The notes under the pieces: model-generated | What the model was told of the DNA's origin: nothing | Databases searched by the model: none | The model's input: only the letters and a program-made list of their open reading frames with translations | Position numbers and translations under genes: made by a program | Shown: in pieces, positions 8,981 to 17,215 of the stretch | Layout of the letters: each line of letters starts with the position of its first letter | How positions within the stretch are numbered: the stretch's first letter is position 1 | Assembly (NCBI RefSeq): GCF_002008225.1 | Contig: NZ_MRDH01000027.1 | Span: forward strand, 1 to 64,000 | Direction: 5' to 3' | Source: Agrobacterium salinitolerans | GTDB taxonomy: Bacteria > Pseudomonadota > Alphaproteobacteria > Rhizobiales > Rhizobiaceae | Length of the DNA stretch: 64,000 nt

Positions 8981-9895
8981 ATGAGGGACCGACGGTTCGC
9001 AGAACATCTCGCTGTTTACGTCGATGTCGTCCGCACCGGAAGCTTCTCGGCTGCGTCTCGGCGCCGGGCCGTCACGCCCTCGGCTGTCGTTCGACAGATC
9101 GATGCGCTGGAGAAGGACCTCGGAGTTCCTCTCCTCGTTCGCTCGACACGGGCGCTGTCTTTGACGGACGCGGGCCGTCACCTGTTTGAGCGCGTCCAGC
9201 GCCTGCTTGACGATCTGGCCGACACCCATGCCGAGGTTGCTGCTTTCGATGGTGCGGTCAGCGGCACGTTGCGGATCGCCTGCTTCCCGACGTTCGGAAA
9301 ACGCTACGTCATCCCCGTTCTGACATCTCTCGCGCGGGAATATCCGAGCCTGCATGTCGAACTGGATCTGACCGAGCGGCTGGCCGACCCGGTCGCAGAG
9401 CGGCTCGATCTGGTGGTGACGATGGGGGATCTCCAGGATAGCACGTTGATCGCAACCAGGCTGGCGCCTCTTGATCGCATCATCGTGGCGAGCCCTGCCT
9501 ATCTTGAGCAATATGGGGTGCCGGAAAGTGCAGATGCGCTTCGCCAACATCGTGTCCTCGATAAGCTCCACGGTAACGATCTTCTCGGTTGGTCTAATAT
9601 TCTTGGCACGCCAACAGGGGAGGCTTGCGAGCGCGTCGTATTCCGGTCCGACGATTTTGAAGCGATGAACGGGGCTGCGATCGCCGGGATGGGGGTGGCG
9701 TTCCTGCCGAGCTGGGTCTCGGGGCCTTCCGTCCAGGCGGGTGATCTTGTCCGCCTACCGCTATCGGGCGAAGGTTGGAATGAAAGGCCTTCCGGGATCT
9801 ATCTTCTTCGTGCGCTCCAGGTGCCATCTGCGAAGATCAGAGCATTCACCGAGGCGCTCAAAAATCACATCGGGACTCCGCCGCGTTGGAGTTGA
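8981..9895 (+). CDS. LysR-family transcriptional regulator
   Basis: The N-terminal winged helix-turn-helix covers residues 1-65 (AVYVDVVRTGSFSAASRRRAVTPS, then LEKDLGVPLLVRSTRALSLTDAG). A LysR effector-binding domain fills the rest (GTLRIACFPTFGKRYVIPVL). At 304 residues it is full length. ATG 8981 has only a weak AGGCAAAG site. The divergent partner should have been the quinone oxidoreductase whose fragment lies at 8721-8900, so this regulator may have lost its target. Confidence 0.88.
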   Translation: MRDRRFAEHLAVYVDVVRTGSFSAASRRRAVTPSAVVRQIDALEKDLGVPLLVRSTRALSLTDAGRHLFERVQRLLDDLADTHAEVAAFDGAVSGTLRIACFPTFGKRYVIPVLTSLAREYPSLHVELDLTERLADPVAERLDLVVTMGDLQDSTLIATRLAPLDRIIVASPAYLEQYGVPESADALRQHRVLDKLHGNDLLGWSNILGTPTGEACERVVFRSDDFEAMNGAAIAGMGVAFLPSWVSGPSVQAGDLVRLPLSGEGWNERPSGIYLLRALQVPSAKIRAFTEALKNHIGTPPRWS

Positions 9896-10030
9896 GGCTC
9901 CCCGCAACAGGAAATCATTAAACGGCAGATGAGCAGGCAGCTGATAGCTGCCGTCGTTCGGTTCCCTTCAAGGCGAGGAGCAGAACGATGATCTCCCACT
10001 CCGCCATCCATAATCGTGTCTTCTTGAGTT

Positions 10031-10780
10031 TCATCCCATACGTTTCTGGTTCCCGCTGAACATGCCGCCGCGAAACACCTCGGCTTCCGGGTTGAGCGCG
10101 AACAGGACGACATCGGAATCGGTTTTTGCTATGGGCTTGTCATCAACCCGACGCGCGAACGCGCTTTCGCCGCTAACGATCGTGACGTCGCCGAAATCTA
10201 TCGCCCCGTCGAAGACATAGAGCAGAAAAGCTGTCCCGGGATCGGCCGCGGCGGGGAGGCCCAGCTGCGTGCCCTTCTTGATGTGGGCATCGAACACCCG
10301 GACATTGGATCGCACAATAAGCGGCGCCTCCGTTGGCTCGGCAATCAATCGCCACTCGTTTTCACTGCTCGCGTCAACGAAATCATGAAACTGCACCATC
10401 GGCTCAAGATCGGGAGCGTTGGGCCGCAGGAAGATTTGCAGCGCTCGAACCGGGCTGTTTCCGAGCATCAGCTCTTCGTGCTGGAAGGTGTGGCCGGCAT
10501 TCATCATCATGAAATGCGTCTTGTCGAGCTTCTTCTCGTTTCCGACCGTATCGCGATGGAGCATCTCGCCGCTGCGGATGTAGGTCAGGATCTCATCGTC
10601 CTTGTGCGGGTGCATGCCGATGAGGTGACCGGGTTGCACCTGGGCGCGATCGATCCTGCCGATCGGACCGATCCCGCTATCATCGCCCGTTAGGGAGAAA
10701 CCCGGATACAGGATTTCGACGCCGAAGCCTTGGACGATGTTCCCGCGCATCCGGCCTGCGGAAATCTTGGTGATGGTCAT
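10031..10780 (-). CDS. Pirin-family bicupin protein
   Basis: This cytosolic metal-binding protein has the pirin N-terminal cupin (GRIDRAQVQPGHLIGMHPHKDDEILTYI, with metal-binding HPH and a later His in NAGHTFQHEE). A C-terminal cupin carries VFDGAIDFG. Bacterial pirins include quercetinases and redox modulators of pyruvate or fatty-acid enzymes, and the role here is not set. ATG 10780 is preferred because AGGAAATT lies just upstream. At 249 residues it is typical. It follows the YcaC-like hydrolase gene by 69 bases in the same direction. Confidence 0.85.
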   Translation of the reverse strand: MTITKISAGRMRGNIVQGFGVEILYPGFSLTGDDSGIGPIGRIDRAQVQPGHLIGMHPHKDDEILTYIRSGEMLHRDTVGNEKKLDKTHFMMMNAGHTFQHEELMLGNSPVRALQIFLRPNAPDLEPMVQFHDFVDASSENEWRLIAEPTEAPLIVRSNVRVFDAHIKKGTQLGLPAAADPGTAFLLYVFDGAIDFGDVTIVSGESAFARRVDDKPIAKTDSDVVLFALNPEAEVFRGGMFSGNQKRMG

Positions 10781-10849
10781 TGGAATTTCCTTCCATTTCG
10801 GGCGCGGGCGATTGTTGCCCGCGCCGATGAACACGATATCGTTCCGACA

Positions 10850-11426
10850 TCAGTGATAGTTCAGGATGCCGACCAGCTTCTGACCGAGCGGGCTCGTCCA
10901 GTCGACGGCAAGTTCGGAGATGATCTGATCGACAGTGGTGATGATGGCTCCGGCCTTTTCCATGCGACGGAGAGCAAGGTCGTCGCCGTACTTGGTGTAG
11001 GAGGCGGAAGCATCCGCCGAGACCTGAACCTCGTAGCCTTCGTCGAGCATCTGCAAGACCGGGAAGGTGACGCAGATTTCTGTCGTGACGCCTGCAACGA
11101 ACAACTTCTTGCGGCCGGTCGCCTTGACCGCCTGGTTGAAGCCGTCGTGGTGCATGGCGTTGACGATACCGGGGCGCTTGATACGGGCGTCAAAGGCTTC
11201 GGGCAGGATTTCCTTGAGTTCCGGAAGCAGCGGTCCCTGGATCTGGTCTTCCATGCTGGATGTCAGGATGGTCGGGATATTGGCGGCCTTGGCGATTCGG
11301 GCGAGTTTCAGCGCGTTTTGCTTGACCAGGTTGATATCGTGCGAGTGGGTCCAGGCCATCGTGCCGATCTGATGGTCGATCAGCAGCATGGCGGAATTTT
11401 CGGGGGGTGAAGACGTTATTATGCAT
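10850..11426 (-). CDS. YcaC-like isochorismatase-family hydrolase, with a frameshift near the 5' end
   Basis: The main frame starts at the internal MLLIDHQIGTMAWTHSHD (11389). It contains the cysteine-hydrolase triad: Asp in LIDHQ, Lys in ARIKRPG and Cys in GVTTEICV. The family N-terminus lies upstream in another frame: ATG 11426, with AAGGAACACGACA before it, reads MHNNVFTP. Removing one base from the six-G run at 11402-11407 (plus strand) gives MHNNVFTPENSAMLL, matching relatives. So either the run has one extra base (real or error), or translation begins at 11389 without an evident RBS. The gene is divergent from the LysR at 11564. Confidence 0.75.
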
Positions 11427-11563
11427 TGTCGTGTTCCTTTTGCTTGTCGGCGGTGGGTGAAATTCGGTTTCGATCCGCTCGATGACTTGAATTTGGCGTT
11501 GCGATCGGTGGTGCGGTAGCTCTATGATTTGCCACTCTGTAGAACGAAAAATGGAACGCAAAC

Positions 11564-12454
11564 ATGATCAGCTTGGAGGACATGCAGACCTTCGTTGAGG
11601 TTGCCGACGGCGGAGGGATCACGGTCGCGGCCCGGCGTCTCGGACTGCCGAAATCGATCGTCAGCCGGCGGCTCGTCCGCCTCGAAAGCGAACTGGGCGT
11701 TCAGCTTTTAGCGCGCACGACCAGAGGCGCATCACTCACCGAAGCCGGTGTTTCCTTCCGCGAGCATGCGGCGCGCATGTGCCTGGAAATGGACGTGGCG
11801 CGCGAGGAAATGTTGCCGACCGGGGAGTTGCGGGGACGACTACGCGTGGCGGTTCCTTCGTCCTTCGGTCCCGGACACTTCGCGCCGGCGCTGGCCGAGC
11901 TTGCCCGCCGCCATCCGCTGATGCAGCTTCACGCGCACTACAGCGACCGGTACGTTGATCTGGTGGCAGAAGGGTTCGATTGCGGCATACGGGTCGGCTA
12001 CCTTCAGGATTCAAATTTGACGGCGCGCAAGATCGGCGCCTTTGCGGCCGGATTGTTCGCCAATCCAGACTACCTGAGTGCCCGCGGCATCCCGAAAACG
12101 CCCTCGGACCTGCTCGAACACCAGGCCATCCTTCAAGGGACCGAAAGCTGGAGGGTGTCGGACGGCAGCCGCACGGTCGTCGTCAACGGGCAGGGAAGGT
12201 TCAAGGCGGACAGCGCCGTGGGCATCGCCGAAGGGACGGCGGCCGGGCTGGGTGTCGCGGCCCTTCCTGTCGTGATCGCGCAAAGCTACGTGACGGCGGG
12301 CGCGCTCGTGCCGATCATGACGGAATACAGCCTGCCGGAGATCGGCGTCTACATCGTGCGGCCGCCGGGATCGCATGTCTCGCGGAAGGTCAGGGTGCTG
12401 ATCGATTTCTTTGTCGCGCGGTTCTCGGCGAGCGCCGCAGGGGATGCGTCCTAA
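11564..12454 (+). CDS. LysR-family transcriptional regulator
   Basis: It has the LysR helix-turn-helix (MQTFVEVADGGGITVAARRLGLPKSIVSRRLVRLESELGVQLL) and effector domain (GRLRVAVPSSFGPGHFAPAL; DCGIRVGYLQDSNL), 296 residues. The intergenic space to the divergent YcaC-like and pirin genes makes it their likely regulator. Its stop overlaps the stop of the convergent HxlR gene by four bases. The start ATG 11564 is followed directly by the conserved domain. Confidence 0.88.
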   Translation: MISLEDMQTFVEVADGGGITVAARRLGLPKSIVSRRLVRLESELGVQLLARTTRGASLTEAGVSFREHAARMCLEMDVAREEMLPTGELRGRLRVAVPSSFGPGHFAPALAELARRHPLMQLHAHYSDRYVDLVAEGFDCGIRVGYLQDSNLTARKIGAFAAGLFANPDYLSARGIPKTPSDLLEHQAILQGTESWRVSDGSRTVVVNGQGRFKADSAVGIAEGTAAGLGVAALPVVIAQSYVTAGALVPIMTEYSLPEIGVYIVRPPGSHVSRKVRVLIDFFVARFSASAAGDAS

Positions 12455-12780
12455 CCTCGTGCGGAGAGCCGACGCTCCTGAAACGCGACGCCCCAGTCGC
12501 GCATGGCCATGAGCACGGGCGCGAGCGTCTGCCCGAACGGTGTGAGCGAATACTCCACGCGCGGCGGGACTTCAGCGAAGACTTCGCGGGCGACAATCCC
12601 GTCAGCTTCAAGCTCCCGGAGCTGCATCGTCAATGATCGCTGGCTCGGATCGCCGACCAGGCGGCGCAGCTCGCCAAACCGGCGTGGCCCGTCCAGCAGC
12701 CGGTAAATGATCATGGGCTTCCACTTGCCGCCGGTGACATCGACGGTGGTCTCGACGGGACACTTCTGGCCAAGGCTCAT
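12451..12780 (-). CDS. HxlR-family transcriptional regulator
   Basis: This small winged-helix protein of 109 residues has the family core CPVETTVDVTGGKWKPMIIYRLLDGPRRFGELRRLV and RSLTMQLRELEADGIVAREV, then the wing PPRVEYSLTPFGQTLAPVL. The Cys near residue 7 is the position that senses quinones or aldehydes by thiol oxidation in HxlR/YodB/HypR proteins. ATG 12780 has GGAGACC upstream; the TTG four codons earlier is less likely. It is divergent from a quinone reductase, the usual target of such regulators. Confidence 0.9.
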   Translation of the reverse strand: MSLGQKCPVETTVDVTGGKWKPMIIYRLLDGPRRFGELRRLVGDPSQRSLTMQLRELEADGIVAREVFAEVPPRVEYSLTPFGQTLAPVLMAMRDWGVAFQERRLSARG

Positions 12781-12812
12781 CCTGGTCTCCAATGGTGTAC
12801 TTTCTATCCCTA

Positions 12813-12831
12813 TAGGCAGAACTGTTGCCTA
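12813..12831. promoter_or_regulatory. Inverted repeat, candidate HxlR operator
   Basis: TAGGCA at 12813-12818 and TGCCTA at 12826-12831 form a perfect 6-bp inverted repeat with a 7-base spacer. It sits between the divergent HxlR and quinone reductase starts, the right size and place for a dimeric winged-helix repressor. Confidence 0.5.
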
Positions 12832-12887
12832 CTTGCAAGATTGCCTGTACCGCGCCTAATTGGAGCGAGTTGATTGGAGGTGTTGTC

Positions 12888-13883
12888 ATGCGCGCTGCGT
12901 TTTACGAGAAACAAGGAGCTGCGAGAGAGGTGCTTGTTGTCGGTGACTTGCCCGACCCACAGCCGGGCGCCGGCGAGGTCAGGGTGAAGGTGGCTGCCTC
13001 GGGCATCAATCCTTCCGACATCAAGACGAGAACCGGATTCGGGGATAAGGCCATGCCATTCGCGCGGATCGTTCCACATCAGGACGGCGCGGGCGTGATC
13101 GACGCCGTCGGCCCCGGCGTCCCTGATACAAGAATCGGCGAGAGGGTCTGGATCTACATGGCGCAATGGGGCCGCGCGTTTGGGACAGCTGCGGAATTCG
13201 TTGTCGTGCCGTCCGCGCAGGCCGTCATGCTGGCCGACAACGTGTCCTTTGAGATCGGGGCCTCACTCGGCGTTCCTGCGATGACGGCGCATCGCTGCCT
13301 GTTCGCCGATGGTGACCTGCGCGGCAAGCGGGTTCTGGTGCAGGGTGGCGCTGGGGCGGTCGGCAACGCGGCGATCCTGCTTGCGAAATGGGCGGGGGCA
13401 TGGGTGGCGGCGACGGTGAGCCGCGAGGAGCAGGCAGAGGTGGCGCGAGCGGCTGGGGCCGACCTTGTGCTCAACCGGCACGAGGAGAACGTCCCGCATG
13501 CCATACGATCGGCGACGGGCGGCCATGGTGTCGATCGTATCGTGGATGTCGATATCTCCGCCAATATCGAAGTGGCAATCTCCTGCCTCGCCCGCGACGG
13601 TGTCGTTTCGGCCTACTCGACGGAATCACCGGAGGCTAAGCTCACAATCCCGTTCTTCAAGGCGCTGCTTGGAGGCTTCTCGTTCCGTTTCGTCTATGTC
13701 TACACCATGCCGGAAGCGGCGATGCGTCAGGCGACTGAGGAGATTTCGGCCTGCGCCGCTTTGGGGACATACGTTCCGCAGATCGCGAAAACATATGCCC
13801 TCGACGCAGTGGCCGATGCCCACGAGTTTCAGGAGAGCGGCAAGGCTGTCGGAAAGGTCCTCCTCCAAATTCGGAATCCGTGA
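12888..13883 (+). CDS. MDR-family NADPH:quinone reductase
   Basis: This is a zinc-free medium-chain dehydrogenase of 331 residues. The GroES-like N-terminal domain has ASGINPSDIKTR and PHQDGAGVIDAVG. The Rossmann domain has VLVQGGAGAVGNAAILLAKWAGAWV, with the AXXGXXG motif near residue 150. It probably reduces quinones or conjugated enones to hydroquinones with NADPH. ATG 12888 has GGAGG eight bases upstream. It is divergent from the HxlR gene and probably derepressed by the quinone that HxlR senses. Confidence 0.88.
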   Translation: MRAAFYEKQGAAREVLVVGDLPDPQPGAGEVRVKVAASGINPSDIKTRTGFGDKAMPFARIVPHQDGAGVIDAVGPGVPDTRIGERVWIYMAQWGRAFGTAAEFVVVPSAQAVMLADNVSFEIGASLGVPAMTAHRCLFADGDLRGKRVLVQGGAGAVGNAAILLAKWAGAWVAATVSREEQAEVARAAGADLVLNRHEENVPHAIRSATGGHGVDRIVDVDISANIEVAISCLARDGVVSAYSTESPEAKLTIPFFKALLGGFSFRFVYVYTMPEAAMRQATEEISACAALGTYVPQIAKTYALDAVADAHEFQESGKAVGKVLLQIRNP

Positions 13884-13907
13884 CGCGGTCCGCTCAAACT
13901 CAGCTTA

Positions 13908-15323
13908 TCAGGCGATAACGGCTTTCGGTTCTAAGAACGCCTCGAGGCCGAACACCCCATACTCGCGACCGATCCCCGACTGCTTGAACCCGCCAAAGGG
14001 AGCGAGCGGTTCATGCGGCGCGCCGTTGACGACCACCCGCCCGCTGTCCAGTCGATCCGCAAGCCGCTGCATATGAGCGGCGTCGGTGCCATGCAGATAG
14101 GCCTGGAGGCCGTAGGGGGTGTCGTTTGCGATAGACATGGCTTCGTCTTCGTCGCGGTAGGCGATGACCGACAGGACCGGCCCAAAAATCTCTTCGCGTG
14201 CGATCCTCATCTGATTGTCCACGCCGAAAAAGATCGTTGGCTTCGTAAACCAACCGCGATCCAGACCGGCGGGCCGCCCAGGGCCACCCGTCAGGAGACG
14301 GGCGCCTTCGCGCGTTCCCAGTTCGATGTAGGACTGGACGCGATCGTACTGCTTGCGGCTCACCATCGGCCCGATCATTGCGTCGGGATCGCTCGGGGCG
14401 CCGACCTTGAACGTCTCGATCTCCTGCTTCAGCCGGACCAGGACGTCATCGAGCCGAGGGCTCGGAACCAGAATGCGAGTGCCGGCGATGCAGGCCTGAC
14501 CGCTGTTGATAAAGCCCATCCGCAGTACGGCAGGAATGACGACGTCAAGATCGGCATCGTCGAGAATGATGTTCGGCCCCTTGCCGCCAAGTTCCAACGT
14601 GACGCGCTTGAAGCTCTCGGCCGCGTTTCGCATGATTTCCCTACCAACGGCGGTTGAGCCCGTGAAGGTCACCTTTGTGATGTCTGGATGCCGGCTGAGT
14701 TCCGCACCGACGACATTGCCGAACCCGTTGACGATGTTGAATACACCCTTCGGCAGACCCGCTTCATGCAAACACGCCGTCAGGATCTGCGTCTGGATCG
14801 CGCTCATTTCGCTCGGCTTGATGACGATGGTCGAACCGGCGGCGATGGCGGTTGCGAGCTTTGAGGTGATGAAACCGATATTGCTGTTCCAGGGGGTGAT
14901 AGCCGCAGCAACGCCAGACGGCTGCATGACCACGCGGGCGCGGCCCATTTGGCGCTCGAATTCATAGTCCTCCAGAACGGACGCCATGGTGAGGAAGCTC
15001 GAAGCGGCATGGGGAATAGCAAAACGCGTGAAGTTCTGCGGAGCGCCATATTCGAGCGCCATTGCTTCGGTGAGGTCAGAGACGCGCGCGGCGACTGCGG
15101 CGTTCAAGCGTTTCAGCATATCGATGCGCTCGGCCTTCGACGTGCGTGAGAACTCGGGGAAGGCGCGCTTTGCCGCCGCGACGGCTTCCCAGGCATCCTC
15201 GCCGCCGCCAAGCCTAACCGTGCCGATCTTCTCTTCCGTGGACGGATTGTGGAGATCGGCCATTTCGGTGCCCTTTGGCGTGACGAACTGACCGTCGATA
15301 TAGATCTTGTCGATGTTGCGCAT
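13908..15323 (-). CDS. Aldehyde dehydrogenase (NAD(P)-dependent)
   Basis: This is an ALDH-superfamily enzyme of 471 residues that oxidises an aldehyde to its acid. The visible motifs are the NAD site TPWNSNIGF, the catalytic Glu in TLELGGKGP, the catalytic Cys in NSGQACIAGTR and the late EEIFGPVLSV and PFGGFKQSGIGRE. ATG 15323 is used because the family start (YIDGQFVTP) follows and GGAG is upstream; the ORF is open for 32 more codons but they are not family-like. It is divergent from the LysR at 15419, a likely regulator. The physiological aldehyde is unknown. Confidence 0.9.
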   Translation of the reverse strand: MRNIDKIYIDGQFVTPKGTEMADLHNPSTEEKIGTVRLGGGEDAWEAVAAAKRAFPEFSRTSKAERIDMLKRLNAAVAARVSDLTEAMALEYGAPQNFTRFAIPHAASSFLTMASVLEDYEFERQMGRARVVMQPSGVAAAITPWNSNIGFITSKLATAIAAGSTIVIKPSEMSAIQTQILTACLHEAGLPKGVFNIVNGFGNVVGAELSRHPDITKVTFTGSTAVGREIMRNAAESFKRVTLELGGKGPNIILDDADLDVVIPAVLRMGFINSGQACIAGTRILVPSPRLDDVLVRLKQEIETFKVGAPSDPDAMIGPMVSRKQYDRVQSYIELGTREGARLLTGGPGRPAGLDRGWFTKPTIFFGVDNQMRIAREEIFGPVLSVIAYRDEDEAMSIANDTPYGLQAYLHGTDAAHMQRLADRLDSGRVVVNGAPHEPLAPFGGFKQSGIGREYGVFGLEAFLEPKAVIA

Positions 15324-15418
15324 TTGAAACTCCTTCCGACTGCCAGGCCTATGTGGCATTTCAGGACTGTCCTGATAAGCTGGCCAAAATCGTTCAGCCT
15401 GATAGGAGATGACGGACA

Positions 15419-16342
15419 ATGATGCGTGGCTCGCTCGCCGAACTCGAAGCAGTTCTCGCGGTGTCTTCCAGAGGCGGGTTTCGGGCCGCAGCGCGCGAGC
15501 TTGGGATCCCGTCGTCGTCGCTCAGCCAGCAAATAGCTACGCTGGAGGCGCGCATGGGCGTCAGACTGTTCAACCGTTCGACGCGCAGCGTGGTCCTTTC
15601 CGCCGCAGGCGAACAATTCGTGGCGAGCGTCGGTCCGGCGCTGGAGGCCATTCGCAACGCCGTCGAGCATGTCGACGAGCATCGTGCCGAAGCCACGGGT
15701 ACTCTGCGCATCAACACGTCGGTGGGTGCGACCCGGATGATCCTGACGCCGCTGATCCTGGAATACATGCGAAGGAACCCGCAGATGGCGGTGGAGATTG
15801 TCACGGAGGGGGCACTCGTCGATGTCAATGCCAGGGGTTTCGACGCGGGGATAAGGATTCGGGAAGCCGTTCCGCCCGACATGGTCGTCGTTCCTATCGG
15901 CGACAGCGTCCGTCCGGCCATCGTCGGTTCGGTCGAATATTTCCGCCAGCATGGAAAGCCGCAGGTTCCGTCAGATCTTCAGAACCACGAGTGCATTCGG
16001 GCCAGAATGGCGAGCGGCACGCTCTATCGCTGGGAGTTCGAAAAGCGAGGAGAGAGCATCATGCTCGACGCTCCCGGCAAGCTCACGCTCGACGATAGCG
16101 ACCTGATGCTCCGGGCGGCCCGGGAAGGAGCCGGACTTGCCTATCTGAATGAATGGCAGGTATCAGACGACGTCGCGGCTGGAAGGCTGGAGCAGGTTCT
16201 TGCCGACTGGACCCCGCCCTATCCGGGGCTCTGCCTTTATTATCCGGGAAGGCGGAATATCCCCGCCAAACTGCGGCGGTTCGTCGATCTCATCAGGGAC
16301 GTTCGACACGGCAGCCACGTTGAGACCCAGCCTCAGGACTGA
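15419..16342 (+). CDS. LysR-family transcriptional regulator
   Basis: Helix-turn-helix at residues 5-65 (LAELEAVLAVSSRGGFRAAARELGIPSSSLSQQIATLEARMGV) and a LysR substrate domain (GTLRINTSVGATRMILTP; ARGFDAGIRIREAV), 307 residues. It is divergent from the aldehyde dehydrogenase gene with about 95 bases between starts, the normal layout for a LysR regulator and its target. Two start Met codons lie side by side at 15419. Confidence 0.88.
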   Translation: MMRGSLAELEAVLAVSSRGGFRAAARELGIPSSSLSQQIATLEARMGVRLFNRSTRSVVLSAAGEQFVASVGPALEAIRNAVEHVDEHRAEATGTLRINTSVGATRMILTPLILEYMRRNPQMAVEIVTEGALVDVNARGFDAGIRIREAVPPDMVVVPIGDSVRPAIVGSVEYFRQHGKPQVPSDLQNHECIRARMASGTLYRWEFEKRGESIMLDAPGKLTLDDSDLMLRAAREGAGLAYLNEWQVSDDVAAGRLEQVLADWTPPYPGLCLYYPGRRNIPAKLRRFVDLIRDVRHGSHVETQPQD

Positions 16343-16543
16343 GGAATCTCTCGCCAACTCTGCGGTAACCAGTAGCTTTTAGCGGGCCCATCCATCGAGC
16401 TCACCACGCGGATCGGTTCCAAGCACTGTTGCACACAGCGTAACGGTGCACTGTCAAAGATGAGTATTCAGCCCGCTGATCGCCCGTTGCATCCTTTGCG
16501 CATGGATCGGGAAAGGACCCGGTCTTCAATCAGGAGCGATCAC

Positions 16544-17155
16544 ATGAAACTTTATCACCATCCGCTGTCAGGCCACGCGCACCGTGCCCGGCTTTTCCTC
16601 TCGCTGATCGGGCTCCCCCACGAGCTGGTCGAGGTCGATCTGAAGGCTGGCGCCCACAAGCACCCCGACTTCCTGAAGATGAATCCTTTCGGGCAAGTAC
16701 CGGTGCTGGCGGATGGCGATGTCTTCATTTCCGACTCCAACGCGATCCTGGTCTACCTCGCCAAGAAGGCAGGCCGGACGGAATGGCTTCCGGAAGACGC
16801 AAAAGGGGCGGCTGAGGTTCAGCGCTGGCTTTCGGTTGCGGCAGGCGAGATCGCCTACGGACCGGCCGCTGCCCGTCTGGTGACGGTCTTCGGCGCCAAG
16901 TTCAATCCGGAAGAGGTCATTGGCCGTGCACACACCATCCTTGGCCGGATCGAGAGCCAGCTGCAAGGGCGGGAATGGCTTGTGGGCAATCACCCGACGA
17001 TTGCCGATGTCGCTATCTACAGCTACGTCGCGCGCGCTCCGGAGGGCAATGTCGATCTGAGCGCCTATCCGTCCGTGAATGCTCTCTTGCGTCGGGTCGA
17101 ACAACTTCCGGGCTTCGTCGACTTCGTCAAGACGCCGGTCGGCCTTGCCGCCTGA
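16544..17155 (+). CDS. Glutathione S-transferase
   Basis: This cytosolic enzyme conjugates glutathione to electrophiles. The N-terminal thioredoxin-like domain has [35 protein letters not shown] with the cis-Pro before Val, and the [12 protein letters not shown] glutathione-binding motif. The C-terminal helical domain carries the N-capping-box-like [12 protein letters not shown]. At 203 residues it is typical. ATG 16544 has CAGGAGCG upstream. It is first in a run of redox genes to 20813. Confidence 0.9.
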   Translation: MKLYHHPLSGHAHRARLFLSLIGLPHELVEVDLKAGAHKHPDFLKMNPFGQVPVLADGDVFISDSNAILVYLAKKAGRTEWLPEDAKGAAEVQRWLSVAAGEIAYGPAAARLVTVFGAKFNPEEVIGRAHTILGRIESQLQGREWLVGNHPTIADVAIYSYVARAPEGNVDLSAYPSVNALLRRVEQLPGFVDFVKTPVGLAA

Positions 17156-17215
17156 CCCTCGACAGGGTGTGCGATACGTCGCGCGCCCTTCGCCTCTTTC
17201 CCCTGGAGAACGCAG

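Noticed and set aside
15113..15952. Minus-strand frame opposite the LysR at 15419
   Set aside because: It is antisense to a typical LysR helix-turn-helix region and runs out of frame into the aldehyde dehydrogenase start.
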